Assembly: GCA_022824585.1 (NCBI GenBank)
Contig: JAJDZN010000031.1
Span: forward strand, 1-64,000
DNA: 64,000 nt
From: Bryobacterales bacterium
GTDB taxonomy: Bacteria > Acidobacteriota > Terriglobia > Bryobacterales > UBA6623
Reading direction: 5' to 3'
Below the pieces are notes generated by a model. It did not search any database, was not told the DNA's origin, and saw nothing but the letters and a program-made list of their open reading frames with translations. Of this stretch, positions 40,798 through 50,704 are shown one piece after another (the first letter of the stretch is position 1; each line of letters opens with the position of its first letter). A program made the translations under genes and the position numbers.

Positions 40798-41733
40798 ATG
40801 CCTGCGCTCGGCGCGACAAGCCGGAACTCTCCGAACGGGGTCGGGCTGTTGGACCTGATCGGCGACACGCCCCTGATCCGCTTGGACAGCCTGACTGGCG
40901 ACCTGCCTGACGTGCGCCTGTACGGCAAGGCGGAATATCTGAATCCCGGCGGCTCCGTCAAGGACCGACCGGCCGCGAACATGATCCGCACGGCGGAGCG
41001 CGAGGGAAAGCTGCGCCCCGGGCAGACCATCATGGATGCCACCAGCGGCAACACCGGCATCGCCTACGCGATGATCGCCGCCGTGCGCGGCTACCCGGTC
41101 AAGCTGTACCTGCCGAGCAACGCCTCGCCGGAGCGCAAGCGCATCCTTGCCGCCTACGGTGCGGAGCTGGTTCTGACGGACCCGGCGCTACAGACCGATG
41201 GCGCCATCCAAGCGTGCCGAGCGGCCTACGAGCAGGATCGCGAGACGTGCTTCTATCCCGACCAATACGGCAATCCCGCGAACTGGAGGGCGCACTACGA
41301 GACGACCGGGCCCGAGATCTGGGAGCAGACCGGCGGCGCGATCACGCACTTCGTCACGGGTCTGGGCACGAGCGGGACGCTGATGGGTACGGGGCGCTAC
41401 TTGCGCGAGCGCAATCCAGACGTGCAGGTCGTTTCCATGCAGCCCTCCACAGGATTCCACGGGCTGGAGGGCCTCAAGCACATGGCGACCGCCATGCAGC
41501 CCGCCATCTACGACCCGTCTCTGGCGGACCGCGAAGTGTTCGTGGACACCGAGGACGCCTACGACATGGTGCGGAAGCTGGCCTGCGAGTCTGGCCTGAT
41601 GGTAGGCATCTCGTCCGGCGCCAATGTCGTGGCGGCCTTGCGGCTTGCACGGCAGGTCGGGCGGGGTGTCATCGTGACGGTGCTCTGCGACGGCGCGGAC
41701 AAGTACCTCAGCGAGCGCTTCTGGGAGGATTGA
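40798..41733 (+). CDS. PLP-dependent cysteine synthase, CysM-like
   Basis: GLLDLIGDTPLIRLDSLTGDLPDVRLYGKAEYLNPGGSVKDRPAANMIRTAEREGKL...IMDATSGNTGIAYAMIAA...THFVTGLGTSGTLMGTGRYL...GISSGANVVAAL. Confidence 0.93.
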   Translation: MPALGATSRNSPNGVGLLDLIGDTPLIRLDSLTGDLPDVRLYGKAEYLNPGGSVKDRPAANMIRTAEREGKLRPGQTIMDATSGNTGIAYAMIAAVRGYPVKLYLPSNASPERKRILAAYGAELVLTDPALQTDGAIQACRAAYEQDRETCFYPDQYGNPANWRAHYETTGPEIWEQTGGAITHFVTGLGTSGTLMGTGRYLRERNPDVQVVSMQPSTGFHGLEGLKHMATAMQPAIYDPSLADREVFVDTEDAYDMVRKLACESGLMVGISSGANVVAALRLARQVGRGVIVTVLCDGADKYLSERFWED

Positions 41734-41740
41734 GCCTGCG

Positions 41741-42163
41741 ATGCTGCGCATTCTCAGGATTCCGTTCGCCGTGATGCGGGCGCATGCCGAGGCGGCCTAC
41801 CCCAACGAGTGCGTCGGCGCCATGCTGGGCAAGACCGGACCGGACGGCAAGACCGTCGGGTTGGCCATGCCGCTGGAGAATTCCGCCGAAGGCTCCCAGC
41901 ACGCCTTCTACCAGCTCTCCAGCGACAGCTTGCTGGCCGCCGACATGGCCGCGCGCCAGATGGGCATGGACATGCTTGGCATCTATCACTCCCATCCGGA
42001 TGCCGACGCCTATTTTTCCGACACCGACTTGAAGCACTCCTGCCCGTGGTACTCGTTCGTCGTGCTGTCGGTGAAGAGTGGCGAATACGATCACTCCAAC
42101 AGCTGGCTGCCGGATTTTGAGCAGACGCGCGCCGAGCGCGAGGAGCTCCAGATCGCCGAGTGA
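41741..42163 (+). CDS. M67-family (JAB/MPN+, JAMM) metallopeptidase, Mec-like
   Basis: MRAHAEAAYPNECVGAMLG...MDMLGIYHSHPDADAYFSDTDL: JAMM ExnHxHx(10)D signature; starts 7 nt after cysM-like gene. Confidence 0.9.
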   Translation: MLRILRIPFAVMRAHAEAAYPNECVGAMLGKTGPDGKTVGLAMPLENSAEGSQHAFYQLSSDSLLAADMAARQMGMDMLGIYHSHPDADAYFSDTDLKHSCPWYSFVVLSVKSGEYDHSNSWLPDFEQTRAEREELQIAE

Positions 42164-42199
42164 CGCGATCGCCGGCTTGCCCTGCGACCCCTGCCGCCC

Positions 42200-43525
42200 A
42201 TGACCATCAATCGCCTGTTCGTCCGCGACATCCGCTTCCCCACCTCCCAGGAATTGGACGGATCGGACGCGATGAATCCGGATCCGGACTACTCAGCCGC
42301 CTATGTCGTGCTGGAGACAGACACCGGCCTGTCCGGCCACGGTCTCACATTCACCTTGGGGCGCGGCACGGAGATCGTGGTAGCCGCCGCCGAGGCCATG
42401 CGCCCATTGGTCTGCGGCCACAGCTTGGAAGAGTTCACGGCGGATATGGGCAGGTTCTGGCGCCGCATGACGGGGGACTCGCAGCTGCGCTGGATCGGGC
42501 CGGACAAGGGCGCGGTCCATCTGGCGGCCGCGGCCGTCGTGAACGCTGTCTGGGACCTGTGGGCCAAGAGCGCTCGCAAGCCTGTTTGGCGCTTGGTGGC
42601 CGAGATGACGCCCGCGGAGTTCGTGCGCTTGATCGACTTCCGCTATCTCACCGACGCGCTGACGCCCCAACAAGCATTGGAAATGCTCGAGGCGCGGTCC
42701 GGCGGCAAGGCGGAGCGGATTGCCAGGATGGAGGCCGAGGGCTACCCCGCCTACACCACCTCGGCCGGCTGGCTGGGCTATTCCGACGACAAGATTCGAG
42801 CTCTCTGCCGCCAAGGCTTGGCGCAGGGTTGGAGGCGGTTCAAGATCAAGGTCGGGCGCGACCCGGCAGACGACCGGCGCCGCTGCGCGATCATCCGCGA
42901 GCAGATCGGCGAGGATGGCATCTTGATGACGGATGCGAACCAAGTCTGGGATGTGCCCCAAGCGGTGGAGCGCATGATTGAGCTCGCGCCTTACCGCCCG
43001 TTGTGGATCGAGGAGCCGACGAGTCCCGACGACGTGCTCGGGCACCGCGCCATCAAGCAGGCGCTGCTGCCGCACGGGATCGCCGTGGCGACCGGGGAGA
43101 TGTGCCAGAACAGGGTGCTGTTCAAGCAGTTCTTGCAAGCGGAAGCCATTGATTTCGTGCAGATCGATGCGACGCGCCTAGGCGGAGTGAACGAGGTCTT
43201 GGCCGTGCTGCTGCTGGCGGCTAAGTTCGGCAAGCCGGTCTGCCCCCATGCCGGCGGCGTCGGGCTGTGCGAGTACGTGCAGCACCTGTCCCTGATCGAC
43301 TACATCTGCGTGTCGGCGACGCTCGATCAGCGCGTGATCGAGTACGTGGATCATCTGCACGAGCACTTTGTCGATCCGGTTCGCATGCGGGACGGGAATT
43401 ACTTGCCTCCGCGGGCGCCGGGCTACAGCATTGAGATGCGGCCGGAATCGCTGGACAAGTACGAGTTCCGGCCGCAGGGGTCATGGGGTAAGCTAGGAGC
43501 GAGACGAGGAGCGCCGTCACGATGA
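42200..43525 (+). CDS. L-fuconate dehydratase-like (enolase superfamily, ENOSF1/FucD type)
   Basis: DPDYSAAYVVLETDTGLSGHGLTFTLGRGTEIVVAA...YTTSAGWLGYSDDKIRALCRQGLAQGWRRFKIKVGRDPADDRRRC...LMTDANQVWDVPQAVERM...LWIEEPTSPDDVLGHRAIKQAL...ATGEMCQNRVLFKQFLQAEAIDFVQIDATRLGGVNE. Confidence 0.9.
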   Translation: MTINRLFVRDIRFPTSQELDGSDAMNPDPDYSAAYVVLETDTGLSGHGLTFTLGRGTEIVVAAAEAMRPLVCGHSLEEFTADMGRFWRRMTGDSQLRWIGPDKGAVHLAAAAVVNAVWDLWAKSARKPVWRLVAEMTPAEFVRLIDFRYLTDALTPQQALEMLEARSGGKAERIARMEAEGYPAYTTSAGWLGYSDDKIRALCRQGLAQGWRRFKIKVGRDPADDRRRCAIIREQIGEDGILMTDANQVWDVPQAVERMIELAPYRPLWIEEPTSPDDVLGHRAIKQALLPHGIAVATGEMCQNRVLFKQFLQAEAIDFVQIDATRLGGVNEVLAVLLLAAKFGKPVCPHAGGVGLCEYVQHLSLIDYICVSATLDQRVIEYVDHLHEHFVDPVRMRDGNYLPPRAPGYSIEMRPESLDKYEFRPQGSWGKLGARRGAPSR

Positions 43526-44934
43526 CACCCACCGTTGCCCTGAACCGACGCGAGCTCATGAAGGTGTTGGGGGGCGGTCTCGCCAACGTCGGGCTGGCCT
43601 CGGTGTTGGCCCGCGACGGCGCGCTGGGGGCATCGGGCGGTAGCGGCGTGCCCGCGCCCCATTTCGCGCCCAAGGCGAAGAGCGTCATCTCGATCTTCTG
43701 CTACGGCGGGCCCAGCCACGTCGATACCTTCGACCCCAAGCCGGAGTTGGACAGGTACGCCGGCGAGGTCATGACCGGCGTCGGCGAAGTGGTCGTCTCG
43801 CAGGGCAATCCCGGAGGGCTGATGCCCTCCCCGTGGAAGTTCAAGAAGTACGGCCAGAGCGGCCTCGAGGTTTCCGAGCTGTTCCCGCAGGTCGCCCAAC
43901 ATGTGGACGATATCGCGGTGATCCGCTCGATGCACACCCTGTCCAACGACCACGGCCCGGCCCTGTACCAGATGAACACCGGCACTGTGCTGGCCGGCCA
44001 TCCCAGCGTGGGCAGTTGGCTGACCTACGGCCTAGGCTCGGAGAATCAGAACCTTCCCGGCTACGTCGTCTTCACGGATCATCGCGGCGGCCCCATCAAC
44101 GGCCAGCCCAACTGGGGCGCGGGCTTCATGCCGGCCGCTTTTCAGGGGACGCAGTTCCGCTCAACCGGCGATCCGATCGTCGACTTGCGTCCGCCGAAGG
44201 AGATCAGCCGCGAGCGCCAGCGCAAGTGGCTTGACCTGCTGCAGGACCTCAACCGCGAGCACTTGGCCCAGAACCCGGAGGACAACGAACTCGCCGCGCG
44301 CATCCAGTCCTACGAGCTGGCCTACAACATGCAGGTGCATGCGACCGAGGCGATCGACATCTCCAAGGAGAGCGAGGCCACCCGCAAGCTGTACGGCTTG
44401 GACGAGGAGCGCACCCGCTTCTTCGGGCGCCAGGCTCTGATGGCGCGGCGCTTGGTCGAGCGCGGCGTGCGCGTAGTGCAGCTGTATTCCGGCGGCGGCA
44501 ATCACGAGCCGACGTGGGACCAGCACTGGTCGCTGAAGCACTTCCACACGATGCATGCCGGTGAGACGGACGGCCCGATCGCGGGCTTGCTGACCGATCT
44601 CAAGCAGCGCGGCCTGCTCGACGACACGCTGGTCGTCTGGCACGGCGAGTTTGGCCGGATGCCGATCAGCCAGCGGCTGGACGGCCGCGACCACAATCCC
44701 TACGGCTTCACGGTCTGGCTGGCCGGCGGCGGCGTCAAGGGCGGCACGGTGGTTGGAGCGACGGATCAGTTCGGCTACAGGGCCGTGGAGAGCCCCAAGT
44801 CGGTCTACGACTTGCACGCCACGCTCATGCACCTGATGGGGCTGGATCACGAGCGGCTGACCTACCACCACAATGGCCGGGACATGCGCCTGACCGATGT
44901 GCACGGCAACCTGATCAGCGAGATCTTCGCGTAG
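43522..44934 (+). CDS. DUF1501 domain-containing protein (secreted, arylsulfatase-like fold)
   Basis: LNRRELMKVLGGGLANVGLASVLA...KSVISIFCYGGPSHVDTFDPKPELDRYAG...PWKFKKYGQSGLEVSELFPQVAQHVDDIAVIRSMHTLSNDHGPALYQMNTG; ATGA overlap with preceding gene. Confidence 0.95.
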   Translation: MTPTVALNRRELMKVLGGGLANVGLASVLARDGALGASGGSGVPAPHFAPKAKSVISIFCYGGPSHVDTFDPKPELDRYAGEVMTGVGEVVVSQGNPGGLMPSPWKFKKYGQSGLEVSELFPQVAQHVDDIAVIRSMHTLSNDHGPALYQMNTGTVLAGHPSVGSWLTYGLGSENQNLPGYVVFTDHRGGPINGQPNWGAGFMPAAFQGTQFRSTGDPIVDLRPPKEISRERQRKWLDLLQDLNREHLAQNPEDNELAARIQSYELAYNMQVHATEAIDISKESEATRKLYGLDEERTRFFGRQALMARRLVERGVRVVQLYSGGGNHEPTWDQHWSLKHFHTMHAGETDGPIAGLLTDLKQRGLLDDTLVVWHGEFGRMPISQRLDGRDHNPYGFTVWLAGGGVKGGTVVGATDQFGYRAVESPKSVYDLHATLMHLMGLDHERLTYHHNGRDMRLTDVHGNLISEIFA

Positions 44935-44957
44935 CTCGATTCGCCCCGGCCGGAAGC

Positions 44958-45731
44958 CTACTGGGCGTTGCGCTCCCGGCGTGCCTGACGGCGGCGGCGC
45001 TTCTGCTCCTTCTCGTCGATGATCGTGAGGTTGAAGTTCACCGCGATCATGGTCACGACCTCGACTACGTTCCCGTTCAAGCGGGTCGGGCGGTAGCGCC
45101 ACTGCGAGACGGCGTCCATGGCCGCCGGGGCGAGCAGCGGGTGCCCACTGATCAGTTTCAGATCGCGCACGCGGCCGTCGATGCCGATGATCGCCTCGAG
45201 CTGGACCTTCCCGGAGACGTACTGCTCGACAGCCTCGGGCGGGTAGACCGGCGGCGGCTTGTGCAGGACCCGCGCGTCTTGGATGTTGCCCCCGATGCGG
45301 ATTGGCGGAGGCAGCGCCAGGTGCTGGCCTGTCGTCGGAAACATCCCGAAGACACCTGCGGCGCTGGAATCGCCCGTGCCGCCCAGCGGTCCGCTCGGAG
45401 CGGGCATGGCCGCCAGCGGCGAGACCGGGCTGCCGATGTCGTTCAAGATCGCGACTTGGTCCGGAATGACCGACGGTGCCCGGAACTCCGTCTCGTAGCG
45501 CTGCGGGGCCGCTCGCGGCGCGGGCGCTGCCCGGGGCGGCGGCGGTGCGGGGGGCGGCGGGGGCGCGAGATAGATCGCCCGCAAGCCCCACTCCCCCAGA
45601 TCGATTTCGTAGGTGTTGAGCAGCGGCAGCAGGATCATGCCGCCGAGGCCGGCCAGCTGTAGGACCACCGACCCGGCGAAGCTCCAGCCTTGGCGGGCGG
45701 GTTGGCCTGCGGTGAAGCTTTGCTCGAACAC
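44958..45731 (-). CDS. Energy transducer TonB family protein
   Basis: Single N-terminal hydrophobic segment, proline-rich PPPPPAPPPPRAAPAPRAAP, C-term ARVLHKPPPVYPPEAVEQYVSGKVQLEAIIGIDGRVRDLKLISGHPLLAPAAMDAVSQWRYRP. Confidence 0.92.
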   Translation of the reverse strand: MFEQSFTAGQPARQGWSFAGSVVLQLAGLGGMILLPLLNTYEIDLGEWGLRAIYLAPPPPPAPPPPRAAPAPRAAPQRYETEFRAPSVIPDQVAILNDIGSPVSPLAAMPAPSGPLGGTGDSSAAGVFGMFPTTGQHLALPPPIRIGGNIQDARVLHKPPPVYPPEAVEQYVSGKVQLEAIIGIDGRVRDLKLISGHPLLAPAAMDAVSQWRYRPTRLNGNVVEVVTMIAVNFNLTIIDEKEQKRRRRQARRERNAQ

Positions 45732-45802
45732 AGAATCCCTTGCTTACTCTTGGGCATGCTCCGCGCCGTTTGGTTACCGGTGCGGCGCTGCCTGCTGGAC
45801 GG

Positions 45803-46591
45803 TCATGTCCCGAGCTTGCGCGCCAGATCGACGAAATCCCTGGCGCTGACGTCGAACTCGCCGTCGACGGACAGGTCAATCTGGCGATTCGGACGCTCGC
45901 GCGGCCGCGGCACGAAGGCCGTGCGCAGGCCCGCCTTGGCCGCGGCTCGCAGGTCGCCCTTGTGGGCGGCAACCATCATCACGGCGCCGGGCTCGAGTCC
46001 GAGCAGGTCGGCGGCCTTGAGGTACACCTCGCGGTCGGGCTTATAGCGGCCGGCCAGCTCCGCGGATAGCACGGCGTCCCATGGCAGGCCCCCGTGCTTG
46101 GCCATGTTGACCAGCAGGGCAACGTTGCCGTTAGACAGGGAGGCGATGATGAAGCGGGACTTGAGCCTGGCGAGGCCCGCGACCGCGTCGGGCCAGGGGT
46201 CGAGTCGGTGCCAGACGCGGTTGAGATCGTCCTTCTCGGCCTCGTCCAAGCCCGTGATCGCGAACCGTTCCAGCAGTCCGTCCAAGATCAGGCGGTGCAA
46301 CTCGTCGATCGTCTTCCACGGCAGCTCGCCGGTCCGCACGCGGTTCATCGCCGGTCCGTAGCCGTCGCGCCAAGCGTCGGCGAACGCGGCCCAGTCCACC
46401 TCCAGCCCCTTGGCCCGGCCGAGCGACCGGCCTTCGCGAATCACGGTTGAGCGCCAGTCGACCACCGTTCCGAAGACGTCGAACGCCAGGGCCTTGACCG
46501 AGTCGGGCTGGAAGGCTTGCAAGAGGGGGGCTCCAGCGGCGCAGAACATCAGCGCCCGGCGCGTGAGCGCCGGAGGGCCGCAACAGCGCAT
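45803..46591 (-). CDS. Haloacid dehalogenase type II (HAD superfamily) with putative N-terminal export signal
   Basis: LTRRALMFCAAGAPLLQAFQPDSVKALAFDVFGTVVDWRSTVIREG...IIASLSNGNVALLVNMAKHGGLPWDAVLSAELAGRYKPDREVYLKAADLLGLEPGAVMMVAAHKGDLRAA. Confidence 0.9.
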   Translation of the reverse strand: MRCCGPPALTRRALMFCAAGAPLLQAFQPDSVKALAFDVFGTVVDWRSTVIREGRSLGRAKGLEVDWAAFADAWRDGYGPAMNRVRTGELPWKTIDELHRLILDGLLERFAITGLDEAEKDDLNRVWHRLDPWPDAVAGLARLKSRFIIASLSNGNVALLVNMAKHGGLPWDAVLSAELAGRYKPDREVYLKAADLLGLEPGAVMMVAAHKGDLRAAAKAGLRTAFVPRPRERPNRQIDLSVDGEFDVSARDFVDLARKLGT

Positions 46592-46688
46592 CGCCTTGAG
46601 TATACGGGCAGTTGGCGGGCAACCTCAGGGGCAAGGCGAAAGCAAGTCGAAGCTTGGTCAAAACGCGCTAAGCTGAGGTGAACGGGTC

Positions 46689-48632
46689 ATGGGCCGCATC
46701 CGCGTACTGACAGACAAGGTCGCGAACCAGATTGCCGCGGGCGAGGTCGTCGAGCGGCCGGCCTCGGTGTGCAAGGAATTGATCGAGAACGCCCTTGACG
46801 CGGGGGCGACCCAGATCCGCGTCGAGCTGCGCGGGGGCGGTCGCAGCCTGATCAAGGTCAGCGACAACGGCTGCGGCATGCACCGTGACGATGCTCTGCT
46901 TGCCTTCGAGCGCCACGCCACCAGCAAGCTGCGCACCGCCGAGGACCTGCTCTCGATCGCGACTCTCGGCTTTCGCGGCGAGGCCCTGCCCTCGATTGCC
47001 AGCGTTGCCCGCGTCACCCTTTCGACGCGGGCCGAGGACGGCGATGCGGGGACTGTCGTCGAGATCAGCGGCGGCACGCTGCGCAACGTGCGCGAGGAAG
47101 CCCGCCCGCCCGGCACTGCCATCGCGGTGCAGAACCTGTTCTTCAACGTGCCGGCCAGGCGCAATTTCCTCCGCACCGAGCGCACCGAGCTTTCCCACGC
47201 GCTGCGCGCGGTGACGCACTACAGCCTGGCCAATCTCGACAAGGCTTTCGATCTGCTTACCGAGCACGGCTCGCAGCTGCACGTCACTCCCGTCTCCACG
47301 CATCGCGAGCGCGTCTACCAGATCTTCGGCGGCGAGCTGCTGGAGCAGCTCGTCCGCATCGATCCCGTGGCAGAGGGGGAGCCCGGCTTGCGGCCGGATG
47401 CCGGGGAGCAAGCGCCAGGGGAGTTGCTCGGCCCGCCGCTGCGCCTCAACGGGTTCGTCTCCGAGCCCCAGCTGCATCGCTCCAACCGCAACTCCTTCTA
47501 CATCTTTGTCAACGGGCGCCTCGTCCGCGACAGCCTGATCCAAAGGGCGATCGCCAGGGCCTACGAGAACTTGATGCCGAGCGGCGTATACCCGTTCGCG
47601 CTGCTGTTCCTTGAGATCGCTCCGGAAGAGGTGGATGTCAACGTCCACCCGGCCAAGACCGAGGTTCGGTTCCGTTCCCCTTCAAGGGTGTTCGACTTCG
47701 TGCGCGACGCGGTCCGCTCCCGGTTGGTCGCCGCCAAGCCGGCCGCCGACCTGCCGCCCGCCGCCGTGATCGACCATGCCCTCTCCGGCATGCCCACCGC
47801 TCTGCCCGGCCCGGTCGCTCCGCCGCCCGGGCCCGGCACGTCCGCGTTTCCGCGTGCCTCCGCCGGTACGCGCGGCACGGCGGCCGACACGTTGGAATTC
47901 CCGGACCGGCCGCACCGGCGCGGCTTCGGGGCGAGCCCGGCGCTGGAGCCATCCGTGCCGCCCCAGCCGTCCGCTGGCGGGCTGGTGCCCGAACCAGCCT
48001 CGCCGCACAGCGGCGAGCCGCTGGCCGACTTGTCGCCGACCAACCTGGGCAAGCTCGCGGACCTGCGTTTGTTGGGCCAGCTTCTCGACAGCTTCATCGT
48101 GGCCGCCGGCGAGGATGGCGTGTGGATCATCGACCAGCATGTTGCCCACGAGCGCATCCTGTTCGAGCAGGTCCTCGCGGCCCGCTTGCACGGGCGCCCC
48201 GACGTGCAGCGGCTGCTCACGCCCATCGTCATCACCCTGACTCCCAGCCAGTCGGCCGTGTACCAAGATCTGGCCGACGAGCTGGAAGGCAGCGGCTTCG
48301 AGATCGAACGCTTTGACGGGCGCTCGGTGGCCGTCAAGGCCGCCCCCGCCGAACTGTCGGCGAAGCAGGTCGAGACGCTGCTGCGGGAGTTGCTGGACGA
48401 CTCCGTAGATGGCACCGCCGCCATGAGCCTGGGAGACCTGCGCCGGCGCATGGCCGCGACGATCGCCTGCCATGCGGCGATCAAGATCAACATGCCGCTG
48501 AGCGAGGAGAAAATGCGCTGGTTGCTGGTCGAGCTGGCCAAGTCCGACTGCCCCATGGCCTGTCCTCACGGACGGCCTATCGCCCTGCGCTACGGCACCC
48601 GAGAGATCCTCAAGGCGTTTCACCGCATCTAG
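46689..48632 (+). CDS. mutL: DNA mismatch repair endonuclease/ATPase MutL
   Basis: GRIRVLTDKVANQIAAGEVVERPASVCKELIENALDAGATQIRVELRGGGRSLIKVSDNGCGM...FRGEALPSIASVARV...NVHPAKTEVRF...CPHGRPI. Confidence 0.98.
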   Translation: MGRIRVLTDKVANQIAAGEVVERPASVCKELIENALDAGATQIRVELRGGGRSLIKVSDNGCGMHRDDALLAFERHATSKLRTAEDLLSIATLGFRGEALPSIASVARVTLSTRAEDGDAGTVVEISGGTLRNVREEARPPGTAIAVQNLFFNVPARRNFLRTERTELSHALRAVTHYSLANLDKAFDLLTEHGSQLHVTPVSTHRERVYQIFGGELLEQLVRIDPVAEGEPGLRPDAGEQAPGELLGPPLRLNGFVSEPQLHRSNRNSFYIFVNGRLVRDSLIQRAIARAYENLMPSGVYPFALLFLEIAPEEVDVNVHPAKTEVRFRSPSRVFDFVRDAVRSRLVAAKPAADLPPAAVIDHALSGMPTALPGPVAPPPGPGTSAFPRASAGTRGTAADTLEFPDRPHRRGFGASPALEPSVPPQPSAGGLVPEPASPHSGEPLADLSPTNLGKLADLRLLGQLLDSFIVAAGEDGVWIIDQHVAHERILFEQVLAARLHGRPDVQRLLTPIVITLTPSQSAVYQDLADELEGSGFEIERFDGRSVAVKAAPAELSAKQVETLLRELLDDSVDGTAAMSLGDLRRRMAATIACHAAIKINMPLSEEKMRWLLVELAKSDCPMACPHGRPIALRYGTREILKAFHRI

Positions 48633-48653
48633 CCCCGCGCCACGGGGCCAGCC

Positions 48654-50168
<1,515 letters not shown>

Positions 50169-50190
50169 AACACTCGGCTACCGCATTCGC

Positions 50191-50472
50191 TCAACGCTTG
50201 CGCGCCAGCCGCTTGGCCCGGCGGAAAGAATCGAGGCCGAACCAGACGAATACCACCGACACGACGGCCGCCACCAGCAGCCGGTCCATGCTCTCGGGCA
50301 GCCTGCGATACGCCTGGATCAATCCGAACGGACCGAACACGAAGAAGGCGGCAAAGGCCAGGAACATGAATCCCACCACTTCCAGCGCGAGTTCGCGCGC
50401 GAGCGAGATGAAACGGGGCACCGTGCCGCGCAGGGCGTTCAATCCAGCGCTGAGCGCCTTGCCGGCATTCAT
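50191..50472 (-). CDS. Small membrane protein, unknown function
   Basis: 93 aa: LALEVVGFMFLAFAAFFVFGPFGLIQAYRRLPESMDRLLVAAVVSVVFVWFGLDSFRRAKRLARKR; two TM segments. Confidence 0.7.
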   Translation of the reverse strand: MNAGKALSAGLNALRGTVPRFISLARELALEVVGFMFLAFAAFFVFGPFGLIQAYRRLPESMDRLLVAAVVSVVFVWFGLDSFRRAKRLARKR

Positions 50473-50704
50473 ATCGAAAATGCTAGCAGTGTGGGACCTG
50501 GCATGCCGTTTCGGGACTTACGGGCGCCGAGAAAGTCCCGGCCTGCACGAACGTCGGAGCGGACCGTGACATGTGCAGGGCGAAGCTACTGACGGGGGCA
50601 CTTGCGAACTTGGCCGAAGGGGCGGAGAAGCCATTGTCCGCCTGAACCGCAGCCCCGCCTAGGCCAGGGACTGGTCGGTTGCCCCGGTGCTGACCCCGGG
50701 CCTG

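Noticed and set aside
45528-45575. GGC/GGCGGG repeat tract
   Set aside because: This is the codon-level repeat of the proline-rich linker of TonB, not an independent repeat element.
44161-45972. 603-aa minus-strand ORF
   Set aside because: Spans antisense of DUF1501 and an alternate frame of TonB; low-complexity Arg/Pro/Ala-rich composition.
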